Source: Poa pratensis (taxonomy: Eukaryota; Streptophyta; Magnoliopsida; Poales; Poaceae). From it: DNA of 64,000 nt. The position numbers and the translations under genes are program-made. The DNA lies in contig CAMZMU010000111.1 in the NCBI GenBank assembly GCA_947311845.1, forward strand, positions 23,473,023-23,537,022, in the 5' to 3' direction. The notes beneath the pieces were generated by a model. It saw nothing but the letters and a program-made list of their open reading frames with translations, was not told where the DNA came from and did not search any database. Shown here piece after piece: positions 35,065 through 47,300 of the stretch; within the stretch, counting starts at the first letter, position 1; every line of letters starts with the position of its first letter.

Positions 35065-35556
35065 ATGCAAGGCTCGAAGCAGTTCAAGCAGGCGTTGCTC
35101 GAGAGCCCCTTCTCGGGCTCCGGAAGCGTGGCGTAGCAGCAGCGCCGGGTTTCCACGCCGCCGACGCCGCCCTGGCCAACGCCAGGGGCGCCGACGCCAC
35201 GCGCTGGAGCCGGACCATGCTGGCGGCGTCGACAGAGCTGCCGCACCCTCGGGCCGCTACGTCGAGCAAGCTGATCTGCGAGAGGATCTTGAGGAAGAGG
35301 AGGAGCCACCGATGAAGGCACCCGAGGAAGGCGGCTACCACGGCGACGGCGAAGGCGTGCGACTCGGCCGGCATCCTCGCGAGGGCGATGGTGAGGAAGA
35401 GGACGAGGGTGTTGAAAGAGCTGTGCCGGAGCGGAGGGGCTGGAGGATGAGTGCACGTTGCTGGGTGAAACTCTGGACTATGCCGTGTGTCTCAAAGCTC
35501 AGGTCGATGTAATGCAGCTTCTGGTGAGAGTTCTTCAAGCGGCAAAGGCGCCATAG
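35065..35556 (+). pseudogene. IBH1-like atypical bHLH gene, decayed copy
   Basis: Aligns along its whole length with the intact gene at 48587. It starts MQGSKQFKQALLES, then loses one base near 35,107, gains one near 35,136, has a clean 24-bp deletion near 35,157 (removing the DRKRAIRL residues), a further deletion near 35,319 and one near 35,430. The end still reads ETLDYAVCLKAQVDVMQLL in one frame, to TAG 35554-35556. The 5' flank (34,575-35,060) and about 600 bp of 3' flank also match the intact gene, so this is a segmental tandem duplicate. The flank keeps the uninterrupted promoter that serves as the empty-site reference for the Helitron. Confidence 0.85.
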
Positions 35557-36767
35557 CAATAAGTCGATTAATTCTCTTGTTTAGCTTCTTTTGCGTGTAC
35601 GGAGTTCGTGGAGATGAAGCTTGTAAGGTATCGAGCCTTTTGATCTCCATCAGATGGGCGGTGTGAGAGGGGCCGTCATGAAGGTCTTAGGGATCAACAA
35701 TGTGTAGTTTAATTAATTAGTTTGTCTGGTGCACGATATTGTGAGCATGTGACATATGACCTTTACGTGTACAAGCAAGAGGGTGCATCCATGTGTTATG
35801 TGATACTCGATCTGTTCAAAACAACACATGTGAAATTTTAGTTTGAGGCGGTTTCTTTCCCGCAACTTTTGACTGTATTAAAGTTGCAATCATACGATTT
35901 TATACATATGGGAGATATTTGCGTGACGAGTTCATGATAATATTTTCACTTTTATTAACAATTTTTCTTTCTGTGTCTTAACGGGCCTGGTTTTATGTAT
36001 ACACATGCATTTTAGGATTAGGGTCTTCGTATTCTTAGTAGAGTCAGCAATAATTGGAGATAACAGCGCTTGTAGTGTGTTTACTGCTAACTTCACTATA
36101 ACTGTTGCTCTGTTATTGAGTGGATGCACATGCGCATTTGGGCTGAAAAGGTCGCACTCAGAAAGATCGAAAAACAAGAAGTATCCAAAAGGTACACACA
36201 GTTGTTGCATCCACATGGGAAAATAAATTTTGAAACATTTCTATGTGTATCCCGACTTTCACAAAGAAAATTAAGTTAAAAAATAAAGTGGTTTTAAAAG
36301 TTAATACTCCACCTATTTTGTACCATTTTCTCTTTTCTAGAGGAAGGCCCAGTCTTTATAGAAAACAAAACAAGTACAACCAGAAATACTAGCCAAGCAT
36401 CTACAAAGCCAGAGTCTAACTTCTCTTTCCTTTTTATGGCGAAAGGATACAATAATAACAATGTTTGTTGTAGATGTTTTTATACATTATCTATAGGGTT
36501 TAAACGGATCTGACTTCGCTCGTACCATATCATTTACCCTATTTTTTCTTGGATTCAAAGCGGAGCTGATAATGACCGATTATCATTTGTCCACATGCAC
36601 ATTTATACAAATGTATACAGACATATCTAGTGTGCAAATTCATTCATTTTAGTGTGCATGTAGACAACATGTATAACACCTAAAACATCTTATATTACAA
36701 AACAAAGAGAGTATAATCCAATATGTTTAGCTGTCTGGCTTGACTCTATAATCCATGCACCTAACTA
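35557..36767. other. 3' flank of the decayed IBH1-like copy
   Basis: 35,580-36,190 is similar to 49,110-49,670 after the intact gene (for example GTTATTGAGTGGATGCACAT). 36,300-36,760 has only remnants of MITE-like sequence. No gene was seen. Confidence 0.5.
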
Positions 36768-36945
36768 CTTCCTCCGTTCCTAAATATAAGATGTTTTAGC
36801 TTTTGTCACATTCACATGCATCTAGATGTATGTGGACATATTTTAGTGTGTATGTGTACACTCATTTGGATTTGCACCTAGCTAACATGTGACCTAGCTA
36901 AAACATCTTATAGCTAGAACATCTTATATTGTGGAACGGAGGGAG
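36768..36945. mobile_element. Stowaway-type MITE, 178 bp
   Basis: CTTCCTCCGTTCCTAAATAT and a complementary right end with GGAACGGAGGGAG, TA at 36766-36767 and 36946-36947. ACATCTTATA is duplicated near the right end. Confidence 0.85.
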
Positions 36946-37229
36946 TAGTAAGGATTTTTCGATCGACCAATCTTAACTGTACTTACATCTGCTAGCTACT
37001 ACTCCATGGCACATCGCCCACGCTGCCATGCATGTTGACAAAATATGCCGATTCGATATCCGATCCCCGTGAAATTTCCAACGGCGCCGTCCGTATACAA
37101 GCGCCCGCCACCATCATCAGGAAGCGCCTTCCTTTGCCACCAATATCTCACATGCCTATCGATCGAAGCGTCTTCCTCTTGACTGAAATCCAGTAACTTT
37201 AATACATGAAGTCACAATGCGATTTTAGG

Positions 37230-37670
37230 CACTTCATCTCCATCCGATTTCAATCCGACGGCCAAAAATTTGAGGCGAAAATTCAAACATTTTAGAAAAA
37301 ATCAAAAAATTCCACCAAGTAGTATATGTTTTGTTATATATTCTGAGAAAGTTTTGTCTTCTTTGGATTAGTGGTTTATAATTTAATACTTTTTAAGTTT
37401 AAAACATGAAAATCTATTGTTTAATGATAAACCGTTTATCCAAATGAATCCAAACCATTTCAGAATATACGACGAGACATATAATATTTGCTGAGATTTT
37501 TCCGATTTCTTCTAAAATGTGTGAATTTTGGTATCAGCTTTTCAAGTTTAAAACATGAAAATCTATTTAATGATAAACCGTTTATCCAAATGAATCCAAA
37601 CTTTCTCAGAATATACAGTGAGACATGCATGCAACAAATTTTGCGATTCTTTCTAAAAAGTTTGAATTTT
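37230..37670. repeat. AT-rich foldback segment with internal direct repeats
   Basis: TTTAAAACATGAAAATCTAT followed by a GATAAACCGTTTATCC block occurs at about 37,398 and again at about 37,547. The outer parts (AAAATTCAAACATTTTAGAA; TTCTTTCTAAAAAGTTTGAA) are roughly inverted. Probably a MITE-like element; ends not fixed. Confidence 0.5.
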
Positions 37671-37684
37671 GAACCGGTAGCGAT

Positions 37685-37800
37685 CGAGCTAGACTCCAGA
37701 CAACTGTGTGCAAGTAAAAGCCAAGACGTTCGAGCGTGCAGTTGGGGCCACCGGCTGACGCCGAAACTCGATCCGTCGCGCCATTCATGTATGTGCCCTA
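37685..37800 (+). promoter_or_regulatory. Distal promoter part of the intact IBH1-like gene, cut off by the Helitron
   Basis: ACAACTGTGTGCAAGT through GACGCCGAAACTC and CCATTCATGTATGTGCCCTA match the sequence at 34,605-34,670 upstream of the decayed copy. There it continues directly into TACACGACCATCACTCATGA; here the continuation is found 9.3 kb away at 47,098. Confidence 0.75.
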
Positions 37801-37830
37801 CTAGATTCGAACGGCGCGGCTCGCCGCGCG
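37801..37830 (-). terminator. Helitron 3' end: CTAG with GC hairpin
   Basis: 7-bp stem with a 2-nt loop (or 6 bp with 4 nt), nine nucleotides before CTAG on the minus strand. This is the usual position of the 3' transposition-stop hairpin of Helitrons. It is a transposition signal, not a transcription terminator. Confidence 0.65.
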
Positions 37831-37831
37831 G

Positions 37832-37990
37832 CGTTTGTTTCTTCTTTGAATTACTTGCCCGTGGTTACCACCATTCAAACAGATCATTTAAAGGATAATT
37901 TTACTCGAATGAGTTTGATCGTATCTGAAATCGTATGTGAAATGAGTAGGTATAATGAAATCCTTAAGCAACATGGAGATGCAAACGATG
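37832..37990. repeat. Helitron 3'-subterminal sequence, also present inside the element
   Basis: TTGTTTCTTCTTTGAATTAC...CTTAAGCAACATG is about 80% similar to 42,570-42,735 in the same orientation. The inner copy has no hairpin or CTAG and lies in an intron of the carried gene, so it may be the remains of a related, nested element. Confidence 0.7.
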
Positions 37991-40368
37991 AAGTATACAT
38001 AGTAGAGTTTAACGAATCCTCAGACGATTCAAAGAGCTTCAATTTTCGAACTATGACAGACTGCCATAAACATGGATAGCCGAATCACGGGAACATACCT
38101 ACTTGATTATAGTTCTCGTCACTACATATTAACCACCGATATGCATTGGAGGTGGCACATAACAGAATACTATAATGAAAGGTTTCACAGTTAAGGTGTA
38201 TAGTAATCAATCAGTGCCACAAGATCAAACAGTGAAATTACAGTGGAAGTAAATTACATGGTTGTAGGAATGGCACAATAGAGTACTATAATGAAAGGTT
38301 TCACAGTTAAGGTCTATAGGTTTCAGGATTTGTCAAAATACTTATACTGGCTGCCCTATTCTTTGATGTTTTTTCAAACATTCAAATCAGCTATGTTTGT
38401 GCTCTGCTATTTGGAATAAAAGCAGCAAAATAACAAAGGAAGTGGTCTAATTCACATTCACGCTACATTTTGTCCTATTGTTCGTCTTACTGATCAAAAG
38501 GAAAATAAACAAACAAATGTAAACCACAAACAAAAGGACACGTGTTATCTATGAATCTCATGGCAGCAATAAGAAATGCTAGCAAATTTGTACAAAGACC
38601 TATGAGGAAGTAAGAAGAGGCCACAATGGGCAGGCTGCAGATTACCTTTAAAGCGAGCATAGCAGTGGGCCTTAGGAGAGCAGTAATGGGAGCAATAATA
38701 TCGTATATGAACACAAACTATGTCCATATTAGAACCTTGCGTTTTTATCAGAAACATAGTTCTTATTCTTTTGGAAAAGCAAGCAATGGAACAGTTTGTT
38801 CAACAAAATAGAGTAATAAACCCGAGGATGACATAATCCTCCAGGCGAAAAGGAAACAAAATAGGCAGTGACAACGTCGCACACAGAGGGCTCTCCCAGA
38901 AACAAATATGTAAATACACAGTAATTATGTATATGCTATTTTGCTTATGATTAATCATAGCAGCCATGGTATGTTAACAATTGTCTCTCAGTCGCCGTCT
39001 CATACCCACAAATCCTGTAAGCTCAGGTCCCAACTCCCAAAATATTCAAGAATTATAAGGCAGTTACTTTAAAATGAAGTAATAAATATTTCTTTGTCAA
39101 AATAAACTGTAATAAACCAGAGAAGTAATCGAAAACACAATAAAGCATCTGAACCTCTAAAAGCAAATGACATAAATGAGAAACAATTTTGACTTTTCAG
39201 TAACCAAGTTAAAACTAAATGAGTTTACCATCTGCGCTATCCTTGAAAACAAAACAGGGAAAAGAACACTTCAATAATCTTGAAAACCTTTTTTTAATGG
39301 TATGTGGAAGTTTAACCTTTTAACAGAACCACGTTTCTATTATCAATCTGGAAAACAGGGCAAAAATATATTTGTGTTGATTTAATCATAAAAGCAACTG
39401 AAAAAGTAGTTAGGTATCCAACCTTTAAGGAAAAGCACAAAGCAGATAAACAACTATGAATTTTAGCACCAGCCTAAACATATAATAGAAGGTTATCACC
39501 CCTGTTATTTTTTATAACAGGCAAGAAGACATCACAATACTTTTAAACTACCAACTTTCAAAATGGGAGAAGGTATGCCTTATAATTGATTAAAATGATC
39601 AATTGTACTGTGAAACCACCCACTCTTTGTGGCACCTTTTTATTTTTAGTTTGGAGGAGAAAAAAGTTATTAATTTGGCCAAATAAGCATAACCAAACTT
39701 CTTGTTTTAATAGAGAGGATACCTAAGAGAAAGTGAACTAACGCACAGCACAAAGCAACACCGAAGATATATTTCGTCTCCTGGAAAAATCAGATCGTTA
39801 GGCAAGACACACATACTGTACCAAATGGTAAGAAAAGTAAAGTAGCAGCATCAAACCAACATCATAATAACAAAATTAACCAACATTTTTACTCGAATTT
39901 AATGTTGTGCTAGAACTAAGAAGTGTAGCTTTAGCGACGTACTCCACTTTGTTCCAATCCTTAGAACACTTGATATTTAAACAACAAATAGAGCTTGAAT
40001 GAAAATAGGCTGTAGCATCTAGTATAGAAAGAAGTATGGTTGATGTTCCAGACTGTTGTGACCCTAACACAACCAGAGCACAACGAAAATGCACATGACA
40101 ATTTTATGGCCTGATTGAATAGGAAAATGCATACTAAAATAAGAAGTCATACTTTATGAAGGTATGAACAAAGATACAAAGATACAGAAGATCTGCAGAG
40201 TCAGCAAGCCGTACTTCTTCAAGACACGAACAAAGATGCATAAGATAGGGGAATCGGCGAAGGAGCGAGAGAACTGGTACCTTCAGGATATCTCCTCGTC
40301 GGATACAGTGCATGCTGATGATTTAAGCCACTGCAAGCTTAAGTTCAAGGAAGGAAGCGATCTATGTA

Positions 40369-43300
40369 TCACCATCTCCAGTGAGACCTCAAACGTCTGA
40401 TGCGCCGTCGCGCAGCCAACCGAGCAGCCACAACCAAAGCTAGCAGAAGATTAAAAGAAGCAAAGGAAAGCATCAGATGCAATTGGAAAATCAATATTTA
40501 GTAACTTCAGTGTGGCCATGCTCAAGGGCCAAAATATAGCCCAACAACAAAGGCCACGGTGTAGGTATGTTCTTAATAAGAGGAGAATAGGGCATTAAAA
40601 TACAAAAGGAAGTGAAATTTCTTAGTAGAAAGTGTTGCATCCTAGTTATCTATAGGTTCATCAATCTAAGCCATAGGAAGAATATATTTGTAGGTAGAAT
40701 TTAACACATCTCAAGAATATAAGTAATAACTATACTGCACAGTAAGCTCTTGGATAGTGAGTTGGAAATGATAAATGGAAGATTCTAATGCAAGGATTAA
40801 CCATAATTAACCATAACAGATAATTCTCATTACCCAAGTATTCTACACATAATGGTAAGCTGAAAAAACATCTAACATAATTACACGTCACAGATTGCAT
40901 GTCCTACTCCTCTCATGAAATGAGAGGCTTCAATGATATATACTCCGCTAATGTGATTGCTCGCTAAGTTGCTCTTTCCTTATGGTTGACGTTGATGATC
41001 CATAATTATTATAAACCTTGCCAACTTAATGACCACAAGATATAACAAATAAAACCGGAAAGAAACATATATTGTTGAAGCACAGGACATAAAGAGGAAC
41101 CCAATGTAGAAGAATGAGAAAAGATTTATACCTTATGTTTTCTTGTGTGTCACTATGAGGAGGCGAGGCGAGGCATGGGGAACGCTGGTACCACCATGCC
41201 ACTGCTCAAATTACTTGAGCAAACAACTCAAATCTGATATGTTTCATACTCTTCTCAACCGAAATATCAAAACAAAACATGAGAAGGGAAACAAATACAC
41301 ATCCGCATGAAATTCTTTAGTAGTGCACATAATATTTACATTCATGGAAGTTTAATAATACATAAGATCTGCTAAGTCTACTGATTTTAAGTGGTTAGAG
41401 TAACATGAACTCAATCCCCCAGTGAGTTTCAGGTCACAAACTACAATTCCAAAAGTAGAGGTAGCTAATATCAGTAGCATCCACAGGGAGACACGTCAGG
41501 TCCAAAATATATCCACGGTGTTGCTGAGACAATCAGGAATAGGATCTTTGTATAGGCAAAATAAGTCCTTTTACTGGCATTGATCATTGTTACCAAATTC
41601 CCTACTGGCCTGAAGCACCGAAACCTATTCCTCTACGACCTGTAAATGAAGAGCAGCGACGTGCTATCAGGTTTTAATAAATAAGGTAAGGTACCGTAAG
41701 ATCAAAGAGTATGAATTGGAATACCTACCATCAAGCTCCAGCTTGCGTTTTCTACGATTAAATGCAGTTACAGCTGGGTCCAACATCGGGGGTTTATAAT
41801 TGTTCCCTATTTTTTTGTATGACCACAATAGAACACAGAAATAAGATGTAATTGGATTCAGTATAGAAAGAAAGGACCGACATGGTAAGTAGCAACAATG
41901 ATACCTTGCAGAGTTTGTGTTGGGCATCTGCGTAAGGAAATAAACAAAATACAGGTCTGAGACGTAGACCTTGGTAATTCTAACTCATCAAGCATGGCAT
42001 CAGGCATAACTTTCTGCCGAATTTCAACAACTTCCATGTTGCACGCCTAGTAGAAAGGGAGTGAAATAGTGAATAAGCAAAAAGGAATGAGCAATAGACA
42101 TGGAACAGTTCTAAGTAACCATCAATTTCAGCTCTCCTTCAGCTACTTCTGGCTTCTTGATATCATCAGAGACTGTATTTAGAGCACTTGGACTGGCACA
42201 TGGTGACTGATCCTTCACACTTGTTGCATCAACTGGTAGGGCTAGAACCTCACCCGTGCCAACTGATATTTCCTGGACAATGGTATAGGCATAAACATTT
42301 TTAGTCATGCCCAACAAATAATAGAAGAAGCTGTCGGCTAGTAGGTGGAAAACAGCTTAATTAACCACAGGAAAGGTGTATTCGAGACAGGATACAAACC
42401 TATAAAAGGAATATGCATGGTTTGTGTAGCTGAATGTAACAGATTGATGCCATTTTAAAGGTGCTATTTTTTCATTAATAGAGGCAAAGGCTACATGTAT
42501 GGTTAGTTTGTTCATGGTTAATAAGCCGTGTGCAGTATGTGAAATCGAAGCAAACATGGTTAATAAGCCGTGCGCAACGCTTGTTTCTTCTTTGAATTTC
42601 TTGCCCGTGGTTACAACCATTTATACAGATCCTTTGAAGGACAATTCTATTCATATGAATTTGATCACATTTGAAAGCGTATGTGAAATGAGAAGGTAGA
42701 ACATTATACAATGAAAGCCTTAAGCAACATGAAATGAGTATTCGAAACATCATACAAACAAAGTCTTAAGAAACCGCTATTTCATCATCTTATTGGCTGG
42801 CTAATATCTGAGGAACTGATTTTGGTGTGATAAGAAAGTGTATCGAACTATTATATGCGTGAAATATAACCCAAGAAAACTCTTCAAGTCAGTATGTAAG
42901 TAAATCCTTTTAGTCAAAAGGCAGACATTCATTGATTTTAAGCAATAAAAACCAAACAGAAAAACATTAGAGGTGTGGAAAGTAATAACGAAATTTACAC
43001 CACACTGACATAATATAGATGGCATTATGAGAGTCTCATCTAGTGGTGCATAATATATATGCACACATGAAAGTAGAACCATTTACATAATAATTGATCA
43101 ATTCAGAAACACGATTTCAAACACCATATCGATAGCTAAAAATAAGCTGCTGCTATAGGTACCGTCTCATGAGGTAATAAAATCTGGGTAGCACAGGATT
43201 CAGTCTCAATAATCTACAGAAACGATCAAACGATATATAAATAGGAACTTTGAAGCAGGAGGGTACCCACATAACAGTTTACACCATAATAATACAACAT

Positions 43301-46031
43301 AGGATAAGTTAGCACCTTTTTGAAGTCGACAGTAAGCACACAAACATTTCACAAACCGGAAAGCAAGTTATTTGCATAGGTACCTGCTTATAATTTAGGA
43401 CAACAGGGCTGGTGATGATGGTAGTGACGGAGATATCGAAATGTGGCTGGCTACCCTATAGGCTATAGCTTCAACCTGTCAATTAGAGAAAAAATAGAGC
43501 TGAAATTCAAATACCTACAACCAGGGAGAACATAAATAATGCAAGCATCTTTTCATATATGAAACATATCATTACAGATCACAAATTTTATTGCGCTTCC
43601 ATTTCCCACTTCAACATTTGTGGCCGCAGCACAAACGCTTATGCCATTGCGCCCCCATCTGCCTTCTCTAGCTAGCAGCAAGTGCAAGAAAATTCAGCAA
43701 CACCCCTCTTCTTGACTCATTGATCCCCTCCATTTCTTCCGTGAATCTTACAAAATTCAAACATTTACAGTATTATTTCAGAACCCAAAAGTCAGTACCT
43801 GACCTATAAGTTGATTTCAGAACTTCATACCATACAAATGTTTAAATCTGTACAAAATTAGCAGCAACATGAACTTTAAATCTGACAATGATCAAACAAC
43901 CTAGCTCAAACATATTTTCCATGAATCACTAATAAATTTAGCAACAATAGCTTGCGTGTGGAAGTAATATAACAGTGAGATTCAGCAATGGAAATGTTAG
44001 TCGCATAACCAAGAGAGGTAATATAATGTAAAGGCAAGTATTTGACGGCAGGCTAAACTTCAGGGAAAAGCTATTTAGTAGAATGAACATTACATAGATT
44101 AATCTTCCCCTGCAGCTTGCCTATTCATTGAAATTCTTGTATGAATAAGGTACCAGAGCAATCACAGATATATCAATCCCAACAAATGGTGACACTGGCC
44201 CACTTGCAAAACAAATACACGAACTAAATAGAGCACAAGTTTCTAGCAAAAAGTAGTAGCACTCTTTATTAATACCACATGAAAATAGAGATGAAAATTG
44301 ACCGTCTCGTGTATCATTTGGAAGACAATAAAAGCTTAAATGCAAACTGAACCATCAAATGTATTAAACGTAGTCGTTTCCATATCAGTACCTCACATGC
44401 CAAATTTCAATAGATAACCGCAACGACAATTGGTTTCTCTATTTATTTTATTCTTCTTGACAACGCAAGGTAGAAGAAAGAAATAAGTCAATGTGTTCAA
44501 CAAAGGGACGTACCAGATCAAAATAACACCAAAGCTCAAACAGGGACGTGTGTTTTCCACACAAAATCTGCACAAACAGAAACTGGAAGATCCAATGATT
44601 CAATTTGGTAAATCGCAGAATACCAACATGGTGTGCTAGCTGCTGAACAAATTAAAATAAGAAGAAAATGCATGTCATTTACTTCAGTTTGGCACATCTG
44701 CATGCACTGCATCGGTTCATTTCAAGGAATATGGGGATATCGAAAGAGAAGAAGAAACAAAGAGAAAAGTGGGGGTACCTGCAAATATGCATTGCACGGG
44801 TGCACTATAGGCAAAACTGCATCTTAGACCACCAATATAGTATATTGGCTTTGTTTACCCTTCTTGGAATATCTAGTAAAACAACAGGAATATCTTTTTA
44901 GTATGCAACTTGGTCTCAGACTGCAGCAACAATAACATTTTGTCAAGATTAATTTGATCTCAAGCGATGCACTAACAAAGCCATCCGAATAAATGGTACG
45001 CCGTACAAAACAGCCAGTATTTAAGCCTATGAATATACCGTGTGAGCATATGAATCAATATTCTTATCATCTTCTTTGATTTTAGGATGTACTATTAATC
45101 AGGGTGACTATATTGTGATCTTATCCATGGCATGAGACCTGCTCACCAGTTATCATACCAACAAATATGAAAATACGACTCTTCCATTCTATAATTGCAA
45201 AACTATAATTAGCAAACATGTAGATTTATTTAAAAGATCTAATTAAAGATCCTGAGAAATAATTCTAATATCACAGTAAACAGCACATATTAATTTATTT
45301 TTTCAAGAAGAAAATAAAACAAACTTTGAAAATCGATTCTTTAAGAAAAGAAAGCACGTGTAGATTTAACCTTGGAAGAGGATTGACTCGTGTTTCTGAA
45401 CCCAGCGGCAATCATGCCAACTCTCTGTAATGTATAACTTGCTAGTAATTTGGCAAGCCTGCAATGCCGTAAAAAGAATATACCGTGTTAAAACCAATTA
45501 GCATCAATGAGTGATATAGTGCTACCTAGCTACTCCATGGTAAAGAAATTATATGACATATGTAGTGGTTGGAACAAAAAAAAGAAATAAATCTATAGGA
45601 ATGGTGACCTGCAGCAGCCGTATCTCATGACATCAGAAATCATCATCAGAATTTAATCAATATCATGGTAAAGAAATTATATCTCATAAATCTGCAGTAA
45701 TACCTAGCTGTTCTGATTTACAATCTGATATTGATTTATCTCAGAGCTCCAAAGCCTCAAACGGAAGGCTCAAACAGAACCTGACCAACCATAGCACTGG
45801 GATAAGGAAAAAGTAGCTGAATAAGAGCAGGTGAACCAAAAGAAAAATAGCATCTTCGTGGATAGTTCGTACCTGCAGCAGCCGTGCTCCCTCAACTCTC
45901 ACCCGAACAGAAATCAACCACATCACACTACAGAATGAGGGAAGAACATGAGCGCCAACAGATCTGAGCGAGAAATCAAGCAAATAGACAATTAGGGGTT
46001 GTGCGGATGCAAACCTGAATCTCCAATCCAT
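40369..46031 (-). CDS. Unrecognised 15-exon gene carried by the Helitron (311 codons)
   Basis: Exons in transcription order (plus-strand coordinates): 46031-46015, 45963-45873, 45458-45371, 44816-44779, 44567-44514, 44438-44392, 44202-44154, 43455-43384, 43213-43163, 42272-42120, 42046-41970, 41927-41905, 41806-41729, 41201-41132, 40396-40369. Every junction is AG/GT, phases agree throughout, and the total (936 nt) is an exact number of codons from ATG to TGA. Pieces include ILCGKHTSLFELWCYFDL, SGPVSPFVGIDISVIAL, TTIITSPVVLNYKQ, EISVGTGEVLALPVDATS, MPDAMLDELELP and a basic FNRRKRKLELD; it ends RRLRSHWRW. I recognise no family, and exons this short can be chained by chance, so frame and some exons may be wrong (exon 3 is open in a second frame). 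It may be a captured host gene or a gene fragment series. Confidence 0.42.
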
Positions 46032-46795
46032 CCTCTAAAACGAACGTGAAGAAGAAAATGAGCCAGTCACCTTTAATCCTGAAGCTCGGCGTGGATTTCA
46101 GCTGCAAGAAAGGACAACAACGGCGACGATGGGGAAATCGAACAACGTTGCTGCGGCCGCGACTCTCAACCATCGCTTCCGGCGCCGGCGATCCGACCCT
46201 CTTGCGAGGTGTGGCTGTAGGACGGGCTCACACCCCGCCGCCGGTCTCCTGCAGCGCTGCCGCCTCCTTGCCCAGTGCCGCCGCCGCCGACGAAGAGAGG
46301 GCGGGGATGGATGCTCCTCAACGCCGCTGCCGCGTCCAGCAGCCGCCGCCGCCTCTCGCTGCTTCCGCGTCCAGCAGCCCCTGCCGCCATCTCCATGACC
46401 GGCAAGGACCGTAGCCTCCAGCTCCTTCCCGTGCGAAGGGCGGCGCTGGAACGGAGGGGACGGGACGGAGGGGTGGAGGAGGAGAGGAGGAGGACGCGGG
46501 GATTGGCCGCGGCGGAGCGGCAGACCTGGCCGACGGCGAGGTAATGAATGGTGGCGGCCGTCCTCTTCCTGCCCGCCCCTGCACCGGCCGCCCTCGTTGC
46601 CGACCGCCCCCGCGCCGGCCGACCTCGTCGGCGGCGCCCCTGCTCCGGTCGCCGCCGGATCCGGCCGTGGTGGGGAGGAGCAGTGGCGGCGGGAGGGGCG
46701 ACGGGATTGGGGAGGAGGGCAGCGAGCGGGATTGGGGAGGAGAACGCGTGCGCGGATTGGGTGGAGGCGGCTAGGGTTTCACCGCGTGGGGCGCG
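46032..46795 (-). other. GC-rich 5' leader of the Helitron-borne gene
   Basis: CpG-rich DNA with AAACCCTAGCCGCC near its start on the minus strand, a common plant 5' UTR motif, then short overlapping open frames on both strands that are composition effects. Such an island is usual for the 5' end of grass genes. Confidence 0.5.
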
Positions 46796-46803
46796 GCTTA
46801 TAT
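46796..46803 (-). promoter_or_regulatory. TATA box of the Helitron-borne gene
   Basis: TATATAAG on the minus strand, preceded by GC-rich sequence and followed within about 40 bp by AAACCCTAG. Its position at the upstream edge of the CpG island fits a core promoter. Confidence 0.55.
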
Positions 46804-46997
46804 ACCCCAGACGCGAAAAGACGATTTTGCCCAGCGCGGCTCCGTCGGAATAACGGGCACTGCCACCGCGCCCGCAGTTGCACCGGATTCTCCAGCCACA
46901 AAGTCTATGACCGGTGGGACCAGGAACCGTAAAAAAAAAATCACCACGCGATCGGACGGCTGAGATCGCATCAAGTTTCTATAGGACGGTCAGTAAA

Positions 46998-47097
46998 TTC
47001 TGAGCTCTGGTGAACGCCGTGACCCTCCCAAGGATGTATTCTTTAGATTCTGAGCTCTGGTGAACGCCGTGACCCTCCCAAGGATGTATTCTTTAGA
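46998..47097. repeat. Exact 50-bp tandem duplication at the Helitron 5' end
   Basis: 46998-47047 and 47048-47097 appear identical (TTCTGAGCTCTGG...TTTAGA). On the minus strand each unit begins with TCTAAAGAATACATCC, so the element has two consecutive 5' termini. Confidence 0.9.
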
Positions 47098-47300
47098 TAC
47101 ACACGACAATTAATCATGACGTCCTGTGCAAGTGCACGAACGGATGTCTAACACGTCTTCGTCGCGACGTAATCCGTATGTAGATGCGCCGAATGTGGAG
47201 CAGAGCTTTGGCTCTCCCATGTGCACCGTCTCCTTCTCCCTCTCCCTCTCCCAACGAACAACCAAGACTCACACGTACACGCACCTTGGGTCTTGTGGGG

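Larger units (their letters stand above)
37801..47097 (-). mobile_element. Helitron, about 9.3 kb, carrying a multi-exon gene
   Basis: On the minus strand the element starts with TC (TCTAAAGAATACATCC at 47097) and ends with CTAG at 37801. A GC hairpin (GCGCGGC-TC-GCCGCGC on +, about 37,815-37,830) lies about 9 nt from the CTAG. The host bases are A (37800) and T (47098), the Helitron target. No target duplication is present. Joining the flanks restores the promoter found uninterrupted at 34,6xx, which is strong evidence for a precise insertion. No Rep/helicase frame was seen, so it is non-autonomous. It is filled by an apparent minus-strand gene with its own GC-rich 5' end. Confidence 0.72.

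Noticed and set aside
40164..40403. Plus-strand frame of 78 codons (ending ISSETSNV) as a gene
   Set aside because: No start context or neighbours support it and it overlaps the proposed last exon of the minus-strand gene; both readings are open, so it is left unannotated.
46046..46932. Several open frames in the GC-rich island at 46-46.9 kb on both strands
   Set aside because: GC-rich DNA has few stops; the frames lack domains and conflict with each other. The region is better explained as the 5' leader of a minus-strand gene.
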